Shown: positions 29,732-39,159 of the stretch, piece after piece
Position numbering within the stretch: the stretch's first letter is position 1
How the letters are laid out: the number at the start of each line of letters is the position of its first letter
Assembly (NCBI RefSeq): GCF_048020265.1
Contig: NZ_CP171843.1
Location: 1,364,001 to 1,428,000 of the forward strand
Source of the DNA: Limnohabitans_A sp048020265
GTDB lineage: Bacteria; Pseudomonadota; Gammaproteobacteria; Burkholderiales; Burkholderiaceae_C
Length of the DNA stretch: 64,000 nt
Direction of reading: 5' to 3'
Program-made: the position numbers and the translations under genes
Notes under the pieces: generated by a model
What the model was told of the DNA's origin: nothing
What the model saw: only the letters and a program-made list of their open reading frames with translations
Database searches by the model: none

Positions 29732-30082
29732 TCAACGCGGGTTCTCGAAGAACACCGTGTTCGAGTAATCACTGACCTCGAAATACACCTTCTTTTCATC
29801 GGGATCGGCCACCATGTTCAGGTTCTCATCGAGCACGCCATAGCCGTAGCGGTAGGCGCGTGGCGCTTTGTCATCGGTACCCAAGGCGGTGCTGATCTTG
29901 TCCACCTTCAAAAAACGGCGCACCAGTTTGTCTCCGGCATACACCTCCAACACGCCATTGGTGCCCGTCCAGTTCTGGATGTCTCGGCTGATCTTGTTTT
30001 GCTGCTCTTGGGTGCAAGCGGCCAGCAGGCTGGCGGTGACGAGCAAGGCGGTCAGTGCGATGCGCTGTGTTTTCTTGGACAT
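29732..30082 (-). CDS. Putative lipoprotein of unknown function
   Basis: Small predicted lipoprotein of 116 aa. The signal peptide MSKKTQRIALTALLVTASLL is followed by a lipobox LAAC with Cys23. The mature part is polar, begins TQEQQNKISRDIQNW, and contains VLEVYAGDKLVRRFLKVDKIST and a C-terminal acidic stretch PDEKKVYFEVSDYSNTVFF. I do not recognise the family. It lies 18 bp after rlmB on the same strand, so it is the last gene of a ybbA-rlmB-lipoprotein unit. Confidence 0.8.
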   Translation of the reverse strand: MSKKTQRIALTALLVTASLLAACTQEQQNKISRDIQNWTGTNGVLEVYAGDKLVRRFLKVDKISTALGTDDKAPRAYRYGYGVLDENLNMVADPDEKKVYFEVSDYSNTVFFENPR

Positions 30083-30100
30083 TCAAAACCCCTTTTCAGC

Positions 30101-30835
30101 TCAACTGCGCTGACGCAGCGCCTCGTACAGGCACACACCACTGGCCACCGAGACGTTCAGGCTCTCGACCGCGCCGCGCATGGGAATGCTCACCAGCTCG
30201 TCACAATTCTTGCGGGTCAACTGGCGCATGCCGGTGCCCTCGGCGCCCAGCACCAGGGCGGTGGGTACCTTCAGGTCGGTTTGGTAAATCGTGCGGGGCG
30301 CATCGTCGCTCGTGCCGATCACCCAGATGCTGCGCTCCTTGAGCTCGCCCAAGGTCCGCGCCAGATTGGTCACCATGAAGTACGGCATGGTTTCGGCCGC
30401 ACCGCTGGCGACTTTGGCCACGGTGGCGTTGATGCCGGCGGCGTGGTCTTTGGGGGCGATGACCGCGTGCGCACCCGCACCGTCGGCCACGCGCAGGCAA
30501 GCGCCCAGATTGTGCGGGTCGGTCACGCCGTCCAGCACCAAGAGCAAAGGTGGGCCTTCGACCGTGTCAAGCAGATCGTCAAGGGAATGGTTTTGTGGGA
30601 TGGGCGTGACCAGGGCGACCACGCCCTGGTGGCCATGGCCCCCGGCCAGCTTGGCCAGGCGCTCGTTGTCCGACTCGATCAGGCGCATGCCCGAATCACG
30701 GGCCTTGTCGATGAACTGCCGCATCCGGGCGTCGCGGCGGGCGACCTCGTAATGGATTTCAACAACGGATTGGGGGGCGATCTTCAGGCGAACGCCCACG
30801 GCATGAAAGCCGAACAGCACTTTGTGGGATGACAT
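30101..30835 (-). CDS. rlmB: 23S rRNA (guanosine-2'-O-)-methyltransferase RlmB
   Basis: SPOUT-class methyltransferase that methylates the 2'-O of G2251 in 23S rRNA, 244 aa. The N-terminal substrate-binding part (VLFGFHAVGVRLKIAP) is followed by LLVLDGVTDPHNLGACLRVADG near residue 98-119. The knot motifs are ALVLGAEGTGMRQL near 193-206 and IPMRGAVESLNVSVASGVCLYE near 217-238, all standard for RlmB/TrmH. It lies 7 bp downstream of the ybbA-like gene. Confidence 0.95.
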   Translation of the reverse strand: MSSHKVLFGFHAVGVRLKIAPQSVVEIHYEVARRDARMRQFIDKARDSGMRLIESDNERLAKLAGGHGHQGVVALVTPIPQNHSLDDLLDTVEGPPLLLVLDGVTDPHNLGACLRVADGAGAHAVIAPKDHAAGINATVAKVASGAAETMPYFMVTNLARTLGELKERSIWVIGTSDDAPRTIYQTDLKVPTALVLGAEGTGMRQLTRKNCDELVSIPMRGAVESLNVSVASGVCLYEALRQRS

Positions 30836-30842
30836 CCGGTGA

Positions 30843-31539
<697 letters not shown>

Positions 31540-31541
<2 letters not shown>

Positions 31542-32190
31542 GCACACACCTTTGTTGAGACGACGCCACTTTAACTGGACCCTGCTGGCCCTTGCCGGCT
31601 GGGGCTTTGCCCTGCCTGTGCCAGCGGCTGCTGCGCAGCGCATTTTGGTGCTGGGCGACTCGCTGAGTGCCGAATATGGCCTTGCCCGCGGCACAGGTTG
31701 GGTGGCTTTGCTGCAAAAACAACTCGACAAAGAAAAGCCCGGTGCGCAAGTCATCAACGCCAGCATCAGCGGCGACACCACTTCGGGCGGGCGCTCTCGC
31801 CTGCCCGCCTTGCTCAAACGACACCAGCCCAGCCATGTGATCATCGAGCTGGGCGGCAACGACGCGCTGCGTGGGCTGCCCATGGCGATGACGCAGAGCA
31901 ACCTGCTGGACATGACCCAACAAGCCCAAGCCGCCGGGGCGCAGGTGCTGCTGCTGGGCATGCAAATGCCGCCCAATTACGGCCCCGACATGGCCCGCCA
32001 GTTTGAAGCGGCTTACACCCAAGTGGCCAAAAGCCAAAAGGCGGCGCTGGTGCCCTTCTTTTTGAAAGGCATTGGTGACGACCCCGAACCGCTCAAATGG
32101 TTCCAGGCCGACCGCATCCACCCCAACGAAGCCGCGCAGCCGCGCATGCTGGCCAACGTCTGGCCCACTTTGAAGAAACAACTGAAATGA
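31540..32190 (+). CDS. tesA: Arylesterase/thioesterase I/lysophospholipase TesA-like
   Basis: GDSL-family SGNH hydrolase, 216 aa, probably periplasmic, cleaving acyl esters or thioesters. A signal peptide ends around VPAAAAQ (residues 27-33). Block I GDSLS has the nucleophile Ser41, SGDTTSGG supplies the oxyanion Gly, GGND carries Asn, and DRIHPNEA near residue 195 holds the Asp/His pair. An alternative ATG lies 5 codons upstream. The chosen ATG gives a tidier signal peptide and overlaps the divergent ybbA start. It is coupled to mnmH by an ATGA overlap. Confidence 0.9.
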
Positions 32191-33260
32191 GCGTTCACCT
32201 GATCTCGGCCTCGGATGCCATGGCCCAACTGGACCAGTTTGATGCGATCCTGGACGCCCGCTCCGAAGGCGAACACGCCGAAGACCACCTGCCCGGCGCC
32301 CTGAGCTGGCCGTCGCTCAACAACGAAGAGCGCATCAAAGTGGGCACGCTGTACAAGCAGGCCAACCCTTTTGAGGCACAAAAAGTGGGCGCCGCGCTGG
32401 TTGCGAAAAACATCGCCCGCCACATCGAAACCCATGTCATGGACAAGCCCAAGAACTGGCAGCCGCTGGTGTATTGCTGGCGCGGGGGCAAGCGCAGCAA
32501 CTCGCTGGCGCTGATTCTGGGGCAGATCGGCTTCAAGGTGCACCTGATCGAGGGCGGCTACAAGGCCTTTCGCAAAGCCGTGATGGAAGACACCCCCCGC
32601 CAGGCGCAGCGCCTGCAGTTTCAGGTCTTGTGTGGACCCACCGGCTCGGGGAAAACGCGCTTGCTGCAAGCCTTGGCGCAAGAAGGTGCCCAGGTGCTGG
32701 ACCTGGAAGCCATTGCCTGCCACCGCAGCTCGGTGCTGGGCCTGATTCCCGGCACGCCGCAGCCCACCCAAAAGGCGTTTGACACGCAGGTGTGGGACGC
32801 CTTGCGCGGCTTCAGTGCAGACCGCCCGGTGTTTGTGGAAGCCGAAAGCAAAAAGGTAGGGAATCTCGCGGTGCCTGACGCGCTGATGGCCGCCATGCGG
32901 GCCAGCCCCTGCCTGCGGGTGGACCTGTCGCTTCAGAATCGGGTGAATTTGCTGCTGGAAGACTATGCGTTTTTCACGCAAGACCGCGCCCTGTTTGCCG
33001 ACCGCCTGGAGCGCCTGACGGCCCTGCGCGGCAAGGCCGTGGTGCAAGGCTGGCAAGAGCGCATCGAGCGGGGCGAAATGCGCGAAGTGGTGACCGAATT
33101 ACTCTCAGGCCATTACGACCCGGGCTACGAGACATCCACGGGCAACAACTTTGTGCATTACGCCCAAGCCCCTCGGGTCTCGCCGGCCAGCCACAGCATG
33201 GCGGACATGCGGGCCTTGGCCCGCGATCTGGTGCAAGCAAGGCCTCAAAATCGTCCATGA
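32187..33260 (+). CDS. mnmH: tRNA 2-selenouridine/geranyl-2-thiouridine synthase MnmH (SelU)
   Basis: Converts 2-thiouridine 34 of some tRNAs to 2-selenouridine through a geranylated intermediate, 357 aa. The rhodanese domain carries the catalytic Cys97 in VYCWRGGKRS, the same position as in the E. coli enzyme. The P-loop GPTGSGKT lies at residues 150-157. The ATG overlaps the tesA stop. The enzyme needs selenophosphate from SelD, which is not encoded here, so SelD must be elsewhere, or only the geranylation activity is used. Confidence 0.94.
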   Translation: MSVHLISASDAMAQLDQFDAILDARSEGEHAEDHLPGALSWPSLNNEERIKVGTLYKQANPFEAQKVGAALVAKNIARHIETHVMDKPKNWQPLVYCWRGGKRSNSLALILGQIGFKVHLIEGGYKAFRKAVMEDTPRQAQRLQFQVLCGPTGSGKTRLLQALAQEGAQVLDLEAIACHRSSVLGLIPGTPQPTQKAFDTQVWDALRGFSADRPVFVEAESKKVGNLAVPDALMAAMRASPCLRVDLSLQNRVNLLLEDYAFFTQDRALFADRLERLTALRGKAVVQGWQERIERGEMREVVTELLSGHYDPGYETSTGNNFVHYAQAPRVSPASHSMADMRALARDLVQARPQNRP

Positions 33261-33276
33261 CTTGTCAGACCCTGTG

Positions 33277-33295
33277 GGCCTGAAGCATTCAGGCC
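33277..33295. terminator. Hairpin between mnmH and the convergent small gene
   Basis: GGCCTGAA (33277-33284) and TTCAGGCC (33288-33295) form a perfect 8-bp stem with loop GCA. It overlaps the stop codon of the small gene. No T-run follows, so termination strength is uncertain. Confidence 0.45.
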
Positions 33296-33489
33296 GCTGG
33301 CGTTTGTTCGCCGGCAGCATCGGGCGCTGATGGCGCGGGGTCTGCATCAATCACCGCATCCGGATCGGCGCCGTCTTCGGGCAAGAGGCCTGATTTGCGG
33401 TCGGACTTGGCTTTGAGCTTGTCTTCTTTTTTGCGTTTCTTGGCCAGTTCTTTCTGGCGTTTTTCGAATCCGTAGTTGGGTGTGGCCAA
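33289..33489 (-). CDS. Small highly charged protein (TTG start)
   Basis: Predicted 66-aa cytoplasmic protein, function unknown. The N-terminal half is a Lys/Arg/Glu-rich likely helix (GFEKRQKELAKKRKKEDK near residues 6-23), and the C-terminal half is rich in Asp, Pro and Ala. The start is TTG, fixed by a perfect AAAGGAG 6 nt upstream that overlaps the stop of the DUF2189 gene. The two genes are therefore likely coupled. An upstream in-frame ATG is rejected because it would lie inside the DUF2189 gene without a ribosome site. The protein resembles small conserved betaproteobacterial proteins without assigned function. Confidence 0.75.
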   Translation of the reverse strand: MATPNYGFEKRQKELAKKRKKEDKLKAKSDRKSGLLPEDGADPDAVIDADPAPSAPDAAGEQTPAA

Positions 33490-33499
33490 GATGGCTCCT

Positions 33500-34363
33500 T
33501 TAATTTGAGCTGCCCAATGTAACAGCTTCTTGGGGCCCTTCTTGCCATTCAACGCTGCCCCGGTAAGCGTGCCAGCTGGCATGACCCAGCCATGGTCCCA
33601 CCACGATGATGCCCAAGGCCCAAGGCCACAGGGCCGCCAACACCAAGACACTGAGCAGCAAGCCCCACAGCAGCATCACCCCAGGGTGTGAAAAAACCAC
33701 CCGCATGCTCGTCAACACCGCAGAAATGGCGTCGGTGTCGCGGTCCAGAATCATGGGGATGGACACCACCGACAAGCCATAAACCAGCGCAGCAAATACG
33801 CCCCCCACCGCCAAGTAAACCAAGATGAATTCAAGATTTTGCGGGTTGAACACGGCCTCGATCACCCCCGTGGTCGAGGGCATGCCCGTGTTGAAGAACA
33901 CCGCAAACACCACCAGCGATGCCCTGCCCCACAGCAGCTCCAGCACCATCAGGACCAACACCAGCATGGCCATGCTGCGGATGTGTTGGTCCCAGCACAT
34001 GAGCGAGGTGGCCATGTCAGGCAACTCGCCCCGTTCGCGCTTGCGGCTGACCTCGTACAGGCCCATGGCCAAAAAAGGCCCGACCAGCAAACAGCCCGAC
34101 ACCAGCGACAAGGTGTATTCGGGCTTGTGTTTGAACACCAAAGCCAGCACCTGTGCCATGCCCCAAAAACACAGGCCATAAAAAAGGGCGATGCCCGGGT
34201 GCTGACGCATATCCTGAAGGCCCCGTGCCAGCCAGCGAAAGGGATCTGCCAAGCCCAGGGGGCGCATGTGCGAGCGTGGCCCTTCGGGCGGTGGCGGCAC
34301 ATAGGGCGCGGCCATCGTGGGCAGGTCTGCATCATGGTCATGGGACTGGTTGGCAGCGGTCAT
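33500..34363 (-). CDS. DUF2189 family integral membrane protein
   Basis: Predicted inner-membrane protein of 287 aa. After a polar, Pro-rich N-terminus, PFRWLARGLQDMRQHPGIALFYGLCFW (near residues 41-67) begins the DUF2189 core. Several further transmembrane helices follow to about residue 260. The central motif SLMCWDQHIRSM is family-typical. Other members are often encoded with cytochrome or PQQ genes, but here the partner is only the small charged protein. Function unknown. Confidence 0.85.
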   Translation of the reverse strand: MTAANQSHDHDADLPTMAAPYVPPPPEGPRSHMRPLGLADPFRWLARGLQDMRQHPGIALFYGLCFWGMAQVLALVFKHKPEYTLSLVSGCLLVGPFLAMGLYEVSRKRERGELPDMATSLMCWDQHIRSMAMLVLVLMVLELLWGRASLVVFAVFFNTGMPSTTGVIEAVFNPQNLEFILVYLAVGGVFAALVYGLSVVSIPMILDRDTDAISAVLTSMRVVFSHPGVMLLWGLLLSVLVLAALWPWALGIIVVGPWLGHASWHAYRGSVEWQEGPQEAVTLGSSN

Positions 34364-34491
34364 GGCAAAGAGACGTGTTCAAACAATGAAAGCCCTCAGG
34401 GTACTGCCACTGCCAAGCTTTGAACAGTCAGGAAAGCCCCCAACAAAGTGGGTGCGCAGCGCAAAAATACCCCTCGATGTCACCCGCGCGA

Positions 34492-35748
34492 TCAGGCGGT
34501 GGGCAAATTTGCCTGTACAGCTTGATGCAAGTCAAAGATCAGATCCTGCGCGGACTCCAGACCCGTGGAAAAACGCACCAAAGTTCCGGGCTGCAGGTGC
34601 CCCGGCCAGGCCTGGCGCATGGCAGCGATGTCGTAGGGCACCACCAGGCTCACGGGGCCGCCCCAGCTGTAGCCAATCTTGAAAAGTTTCAGGCCATCGC
34701 AAAACGCGTCGACCTGGGCTTGGCTGTAACGGGCGTCAATCATCACGCTGAACAGACCCGCAGCCAGCCCCTTGCCCGGCACACGGTCACACAGGGCCTG
34801 CCAATGCGCATGACCAGGCGCCCCTTCAAAAGCCGGATGCAGCAGCTGTGCGCATTGCGGCTGGCTTTGCCACCAGGCTGCCAAGGCGCGGGCAGTCTGG
34901 TCATGCGCCCTGTAACGCAGATCGATGCTGGGCAAGGAGCGCAGCACGGCTTCGGCATCGTTGGCCGCCACACCCAGGCCCAGGCGCATGTGGCAAAGCT
35001 TGATTTTCAGGTGCAAGGCCGCGTCGCGGGTGATGACACTGCCCATGAGCACATCGCCACCACCACTGGGGTATTTGGTGAGCGCATGGGCGCTGATGTC
35101 CACCGATAGAGTGCCCTGCGTGCCTGCACCATCGCCCATCAAATCAAAAGGCTTGAACGCCAACCCCGCGCCCCAGGTGTTGTCCAGCGCACACAACACG
35201 CCGCGCTCACGGCAACGGCGCACCATCTCGGGCAAATCAGGAAACTCCATGCTCACCGAGCCCGGGGCCTCAAGCCACACCAGCCGGGTGCGGTCCGTGA
35301 TTTGCCCCGACAGATCGTCCGGGTCCAGCGGGTCGTAAAAGCGATGTGTGATGCCGAAATGGCGCAACTCGCCTTCGGCGAGCGCCTTGTTGGGGCCATA
35401 GGCGTTGTCAGGGATCAACACCTCGTCACCGGTTTTCAGCACCGCCAAGGCCACCAGGGCCAAAGCCGCCAGGCCGCTGGGCACCAACACGCACTGCAGC
35501 CCCCCCTCCAAACTGCACAAACGTTCTTCAAGCAAGTAGGTGGTGGGCGTTCCGTGCAGCCCATAGGTGTAGGCGGACTTGTCTTTCCACTCACGCTGGC
35601 GCATATCGGCCACAGTGGGGAAATAGACCGTCGAAGCTTTGAACACACCAGGCTGCGGAGCACCAAAGCCAGCTGGCGGTGTGTAGGGGTGGTGGATCAG
35701 GCTGGTGGCAATGTGGGCGGATGAGGAGGTCAGAGGTTCGTCTTGCAT
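34492..35748 (-). CDS. metC: PLP-dependent Cys/Met metabolism enzyme (cystathionine beta-lyase, MetC-like)
   Basis: Fold-type I PLP enzyme that probably cleaves cystathionine to homocysteine, pyruvate and ammonia, 418 aa. Family features are YTYGLHGTPTTYLLEERL near residues 60-77, LVPSGLAALALVAL near 88, and ALDNTWGAGLAFKPFDLMGD with the PLP-ring Asp. The Schiff-base Lys lies in SAHALTKYPSGGGD near residue 226. NTWGAG rather than NTFATP favours the MetC branch over cystathionine gamma-synthase. No Shine-Dalgarno is obvious. A weak -10-like TAGGAT lies 6 nt before the ATG. Confidence 0.88.
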   Translation of the reverse strand: MQDEPLTSSSAHIATSLIHHPYTPPAGFGAPQPGVFKASTVYFPTVADMRQREWKDKSAYTYGLHGTPTTYLLEERLCSLEGGLQCVLVPSGLAALALVALAVLKTGDEVLIPDNAYGPNKALAEGELRHFGITHRFYDPLDPDDLSGQITDRTRLVWLEAPGSVSMEFPDLPEMVRRCRERGVLCALDNTWGAGLAFKPFDLMGDGAGTQGTLSVDISAHALTKYPSGGGDVLMGSVITRDAALHLKIKLCHMRLGLGVAANDAEAVLRSLPSIDLRYRAHDQTARALAAWWQSQPQCAQLLHPAFEGAPGHAHWQALCDRVPGKGLAAGLFSVMIDARYSQAQVDAFCDGLKLFKIGYSWGGPVSLVVPYDIAAMRQAWPGHLQPGTLVRFSTGLESAQDLIFDLHQAVQANLPTA

Positions 35749-35765
35749 CCGCGCATCCTAATGCA

Positions 35766-35789
35766 AACAGCCTCCCGAAGGAGGCTGTT
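35766..35789 (-). terminator. Terminator of the purA-phosphoribosyltransferase operon
   Basis: AACAGCCTCC (35766-35775) and GGAGGCTGTT (35780-35789) form a perfect 10-bp stem with a 4-nt loop, followed by TTTGCATT on the minus strand. It lies 31 bp after the phosphoribosyltransferase stop and just before metC. Confidence 0.8.
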
Positions 35790-35820
35790 GAAGGGGCATA
35801 CAGGGTATGTCCGAGTGCGC

Positions 35821-36345
35821 TCAGACGCTCCACTTTTCCAGCAACTTTTCGGGCCGCATATTGTCATACGGCTCGAAGGGCTGGTGAATCCAAGGGTTGG
35901 TGGGCAAATCATCGACCGAGTAATCGGGCTTGAAGGTGGACACGCCCTTGGTCCAGATCACAGCGGTGCGCAATTCGGTGACGGGCTTGTAGTTGTTCTT
36001 CAACTGGTCCACCACGGCACGCAGGGTGTGGCCGGTGTCGGCCAAGTCGTCCACCAACAGCACTTTGCCGGCGATCTCGCCTTTGGGGGTGGTGATGTAG
36101 CGGGCGATGTCCAGGTGGCCCTGTACTGTGCCGGCTTCGGCGCGGTAAGAGCTGGTGGACATGATGGCCAAAGGCTTGTCAAAAATGCGCGACAAAATAT
36201 CACCAGGGCGCATACCGCCACGGGCCAGGCACAGGATGTTGTCGAATTCCCAGCCAGATTGGTGAATCTTGATGGCGAGTTTTTCGATGAGGTTGTGGTA
36301 CTCGTCGTAACTCACATACAGGTGCTTGCCGTCTTCGGTCAACAT
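35821..36345 (-). CDS. Purine phosphoribosyltransferase (hypoxanthine/xanthine-guanine type)
   Basis: Type I phosphoribosyltransferase salvaging a purine base with PRPP, 174 aa. The PRPP loop is VLLVDDLADTGHTL near residues 95-108, and the PPi-loop region is CLARGGMRPGDILSR near 40-53. The base specificity (Hpt versus Gpt) cannot be fixed. It is the last gene after purA, matching a purine salvage and AMP synthesis pair. GGAG lies upstream of the ATG, and a strong terminator follows. Confidence 0.88.
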   Translation of the reverse strand: MLTEDGKHLYVSYDEYHNLIEKLAIKIHQSGWEFDNILCLARGGMRPGDILSRIFDKPLAIMSTSSYRAEAGTVQGHLDIARYITTPKGEIAGKVLLVDDLADTGHTLRAVVDQLKNNYKPVTELRTAVIWTKGVSTFKPDYSVDDLPTNPWIHQPFEPYDNMRPEKLLEKWSV

Positions 36346-36397
36346 GGGGTGAACTCCAGTGAAAAATCAGTGAGGGTGAAAAATTCGTCGCAGGACA

Positions 36398-37726
36398 TCA
36401 GGCTGCAAAGGGGTTGTGCAGCAAGATCGTGTGGTCGCGGTCGGGGCTGGTGGAAACCACGTGCACCGGCACACCGGTGACTTGGGCGATGCGGTCCAGG
36501 TAATAACGGGCAGTGGCGGGCAGCTTGTCCATCTCGGTCACGCCCACCGTGGTCTCGGTCCAACCGGGGATCACTTCGTAGATCGGTTTGCAGCGGGCGA
36601 TCTCATCAGCGCCCATTGGCAGGATGTCGATGACTTCGCCGTCCAGTTCGTAACCGGTGCACAACAGCAATTCTTTGAGGCCATCCAGCACATCGAGCTT
36701 GGTGATGCACAAACCCGACAGGCCGTTGACCTGTGCACTGCGCTTGAGCAAAGCGGCATCAAACCAGCCACAACGGCGTGAACGGCCGGTGGTCACGCCT
36801 TTTTCGGCGCCGACGGTAGACATGTGGTAGCCAGGCGTGCCAGGGGTTTCCCAGTCCAGCTCGGTGGGGAACGGCCCGCCGCCCACACGGGTGCAATACG
36901 CCTTGGTGATGCCCAAAATGTAGTGCAGCATGCCCGGGCCGACACCCGAGCCCGCAGCCGCATTGCCGGCCACGCAGTTGCTCGACGTCACAAACGGATA
37001 CGTGCCGTGGTCCACATCGAGCAAGGTGCCTTGTGCACCTTCGAACAGCAAATTCGCACCAGCCTTGTGGGCATCGTTCAACTCGCGCGACACGTCGGCC
37101 ACCATAGGCAGCAGCTCTTTGGCGTAAGCCATGGCTTCGTTGTAGGTGGCGTCAAAATCGACAGGCGCAGCGCCGAGAATGTTGACCAGGATTTCGTTGT
37201 GCAAAGCCAGGTTTTCGCGCAGCTTGCTGGCGAAACGCTCGGGGTATTTCAGGTCCTGCACGCGCAAAGCACGACGCGCCACTTTGTCTTCGTAGGCGGG
37301 GCCAATGCCGCGACCTGTGGTGCCGATCTTGGCCGTTCCGGCCTTTTCCTTGGCGGCTTCACGGCCCACATCCAGTGCCACGTGGTAAGGCAAGATCAGC
37401 GGGCAGGCTTCGCTCACGCGCAGGCGTGAACGCACCTCGACCCCGGCTTTTTCCAGGCCTGCGATTTCTTCGAGCAGCTTGGGCACCGACAAGACCACAC
37501 CGTTGCCGATGTAGCACTTGACGCCTGCGCGCATGATGCCGCTGGGGATCAGGTGCAAGGCGGTTTTCACGCCGTTGATCACCAAGGTGTGGCCTGCATT
37601 GTGACCACCCTGAAAACGAACCACGCCCTGGGCGCTTTCGGTCAGCCAGTCCACCAGTTTGCCTTTGCCCTCGTCGCCCCATTGGGTGCCCACGACGACC
37701 ACGTTACGGCCTTGCGTCTTGTTCAT
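36398..37726 (-). CDS. purA: Adenylosuccinate synthetase PurA
   Basis: Joins IMP and aspartate with GTP to form adenylosuccinate, the first committed step to AMP, 442 aa. The GTP loop is GTQWGDEGKGKLVDWL near residues 12-27. The catalytic Asp lies in this motif and His in GGHNAGHTL near 43-51. GTTGRGIGPAYEDK lies near residues 135-148. The start MNKTQGRN at 37726 is family-typical. An ATG 13 codons upstream would run into hisZ. It follows hisZ by 17 bp. Confidence 0.97.
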   Translation of the reverse strand: MNKTQGRNVVVVGTQWGDEGKGKLVDWLTESAQGVVRFQGGHNAGHTLVINGVKTALHLIPSGIMRAGVKCYIGNGVVLSVPKLLEEIAGLEKAGVEVRSRLRVSEACPLILPYHVALDVGREAAKEKAGTAKIGTTGRGIGPAYEDKVARRALRVQDLKYPERFASKLRENLALHNEILVNILGAAPVDFDATYNEAMAYAKELLPMVADVSRELNDAHKAGANLLFEGAQGTLLDVDHGTYPFVTSSNCVAGNAAAGSGVGPGMLHYILGITKAYCTRVGGGPFPTELDWETPGTPGYHMSTVGAEKGVTTGRSRRCGWFDAALLKRSAQVNGLSGLCITKLDVLDGLKELLLCTGYELDGEVIDILPMGADEIARCKPIYEVIPGWTETTVGVTEMDKLPATARYYLDRIAQVTGVPVHVVSTSPDRDHTILLHNPFAA

Positions 37727-37743
37727 GCTTGAAATGTTCTTTC

Positions 37744-38904
37744 TCAAAGAGCCTGTACCACCCACTGCCCGGCCGCTTCTGTCAGCTCGCGATCACAATG
37801 GAATTCGTCAATTTCGCTTTCGTGCCCGGGCAGTACGCACACCACGGTTTCACCCTGGCTGCGCAAAGCGGCAATGGCCGTGCGCAAGCCGACCGAATGG
37901 CCCCACGGCGCGCGGATGGCTGCCCTCAAAGCCAAAGGCTGGACAGCGGCCACCAATTCTTTCAAATCCAGGCTGAAGCCCACGGCGGGCCGGTCACGGT
38001 CGATGCGATGACCAAATACAGCGCCCACGCCGTCGTAACGACCGCCGCGAGCCAAGGCATCCGAGGCGCCTTTGGCATAAATGGCAAAACGCATGCCGCT
38101 GTAATACGCGTAACCGCGCGAGTCGCCCAGGTCAAAACTGATGGCGACGCCCGGTATTTGCTCTGCCAGCCAGCGCAGCTGGGTCAGGGCCTGGGTGATG
38201 GCCGGGGTTTCGGGCAGGCGCCGAGCAGCCTCTTCCAGCACACGGACGTCGCCATACAACTCCACCAAAGCCAACAATCCGTTGCGCAAGGTCGCAGACA
38301 AGCCGCTGGTCAAGCGGGCGATGGCGCTGGCGTCCTTGATCGCCAAGGCCGCATGGATGTCGTGCCGTAGCGCGTCCGACAGGGTCTCGGCTTGCAGTAG
38401 GCTGTTGACAATGCGGGCATCGGCCAGGTCCACCTGCAAATCGCCCACCCGTGCAGCGCGCAAGCTGTCCAGCGCCAATTGCAAAATTTCCAGATCGGCC
38501 TCGGGCCCGCCGTGACCATAGATTTCAGCCCCCAGCTGCAGAGGCTCGCGTGTGGCATGGGGGCGTGCGGGACGGGTGTGCAGCACGGGGCCGCAGTAGC
38601 AAAGACGGGTCAACCCGGCACGGCCGAGCAAATGAGCATCAATGCGTGCCACCTGGGGCGTGGTATCGGCGCGCAAACCCAAAGTGCGGCCCGACAGCTG
38701 GTCGACCAGCTTGAAGGTCTGCAAATCCAATGCCTCACCCGTGCCGGTGAGCAGGGATTCCAAATGCTCCAGCAGCGGCGGCATGACCAGCTCGTAGCCA
38801 TAGCCACGGGCAGTGTCCAGCAGTTTGCGGCGGAGTTCTTCGATGTGGCGAGCCTCAGAGGGCAAGACATCGGCAACGTGATCCGGGAGGACCCAAGCAG
38901 ACAT
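37744..38904 (-). CDS. hisZ: ATP phosphoribosyltransferase regulatory subunit HisZ
   Basis: Paralogue of histidyl-tRNA synthetase that lost aminoacylation and serves as the regulatory subunit of short-form HisG in histidine synthesis, 386 aa. Features are LPDHVADVLPSEARHIEELR at residues 6-25, FKLVDQLSGRTLGLRADTTPQVAR near 84-107, and GGRYDGVGAVFG near 285. The presence of HisZ implies a short HisG elsewhere. In this run it lies 66 bp after the DUF2065 gene. Confidence 0.95.
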   Translation of the reverse strand: MSAWVLPDHVADVLPSEARHIEELRRKLLDTARGYGYELVMPPLLEHLESLLTGTGEALDLQTFKLVDQLSGRTLGLRADTTPQVARIDAHLLGRAGLTRLCYCGPVLHTRPARPHATREPLQLGAEIYGHGGPEADLEILQLALDSLRAARVGDLQVDLADARIVNSLLQAETLSDALRHDIHAALAIKDASAIARLTSGLSATLRNGLLALVELYGDVRVLEEAARRLPETPAITQALTQLRWLAEQIPGVAISFDLGDSRGYAYYSGMRFAIYAKGASDALARGGRYDGVGAVFGHRIDRDRPAVGFSLDLKELVAAVQPLALRAAIRAPWGHSVGLRTAIAALRSQGETVVCVLPGHESEIDEFHCDRELTEAAGQWVVQAL

Positions 38905-38970
38905 GGGGATGGAGGGGGACTGTTAAAAACGAGATTTTACCGGCTTGAAGGCCGATTTCTGGGTTTGCGC

Positions 38971-39156
38971 TCAGGAAACAAACCAGAACAGCAACAAGCC
39001 AGTGATGACCATGGCCATCCCAAAGAAGCGGATTTGCCCGTCTTCGAGCTGCAGCAGCTGCTCGAACAGGCGTCGCCATTTCCATGGCGACACCATAGGC
39101 ATCAGGCCCTCCAGGATGAGCATCAAGCCCAAGGCCAATAGGAGGGTGTCGAGCAA
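38971..39156 (-). CDS. DUF2065 (YjeT-like) small membrane protein
   Basis: 61-aa protein with two transmembrane helices (LLLALGLMLILEGLMPMV and FFGMAMVITGLLLFWF) flanking WKWRRLFEQLLQL. This matches the DUF2065/YjeT family commonly found after hflC. The start is TTG, with GGAAG 6 nt upstream within the hflC stop region and only 3 bp between the genes. The function is unknown. Its constant position suggests a link to the HflKC membrane complex (inference). Confidence 0.88.
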   Translation of the reverse strand: MLDTLLLALGLMLILEGLMPMVSPWKWRRLFEQLLQLEDGQIRFFGMAMVITGLLLFWFVS

Positions 39157-39159
39157 AAC

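Noticed and set aside
34364..34491. Small gene between the DUF2189 gene and metC
   Set aside because: No open frame with a ribosome site. The bases show no clear terminator or promoter either.
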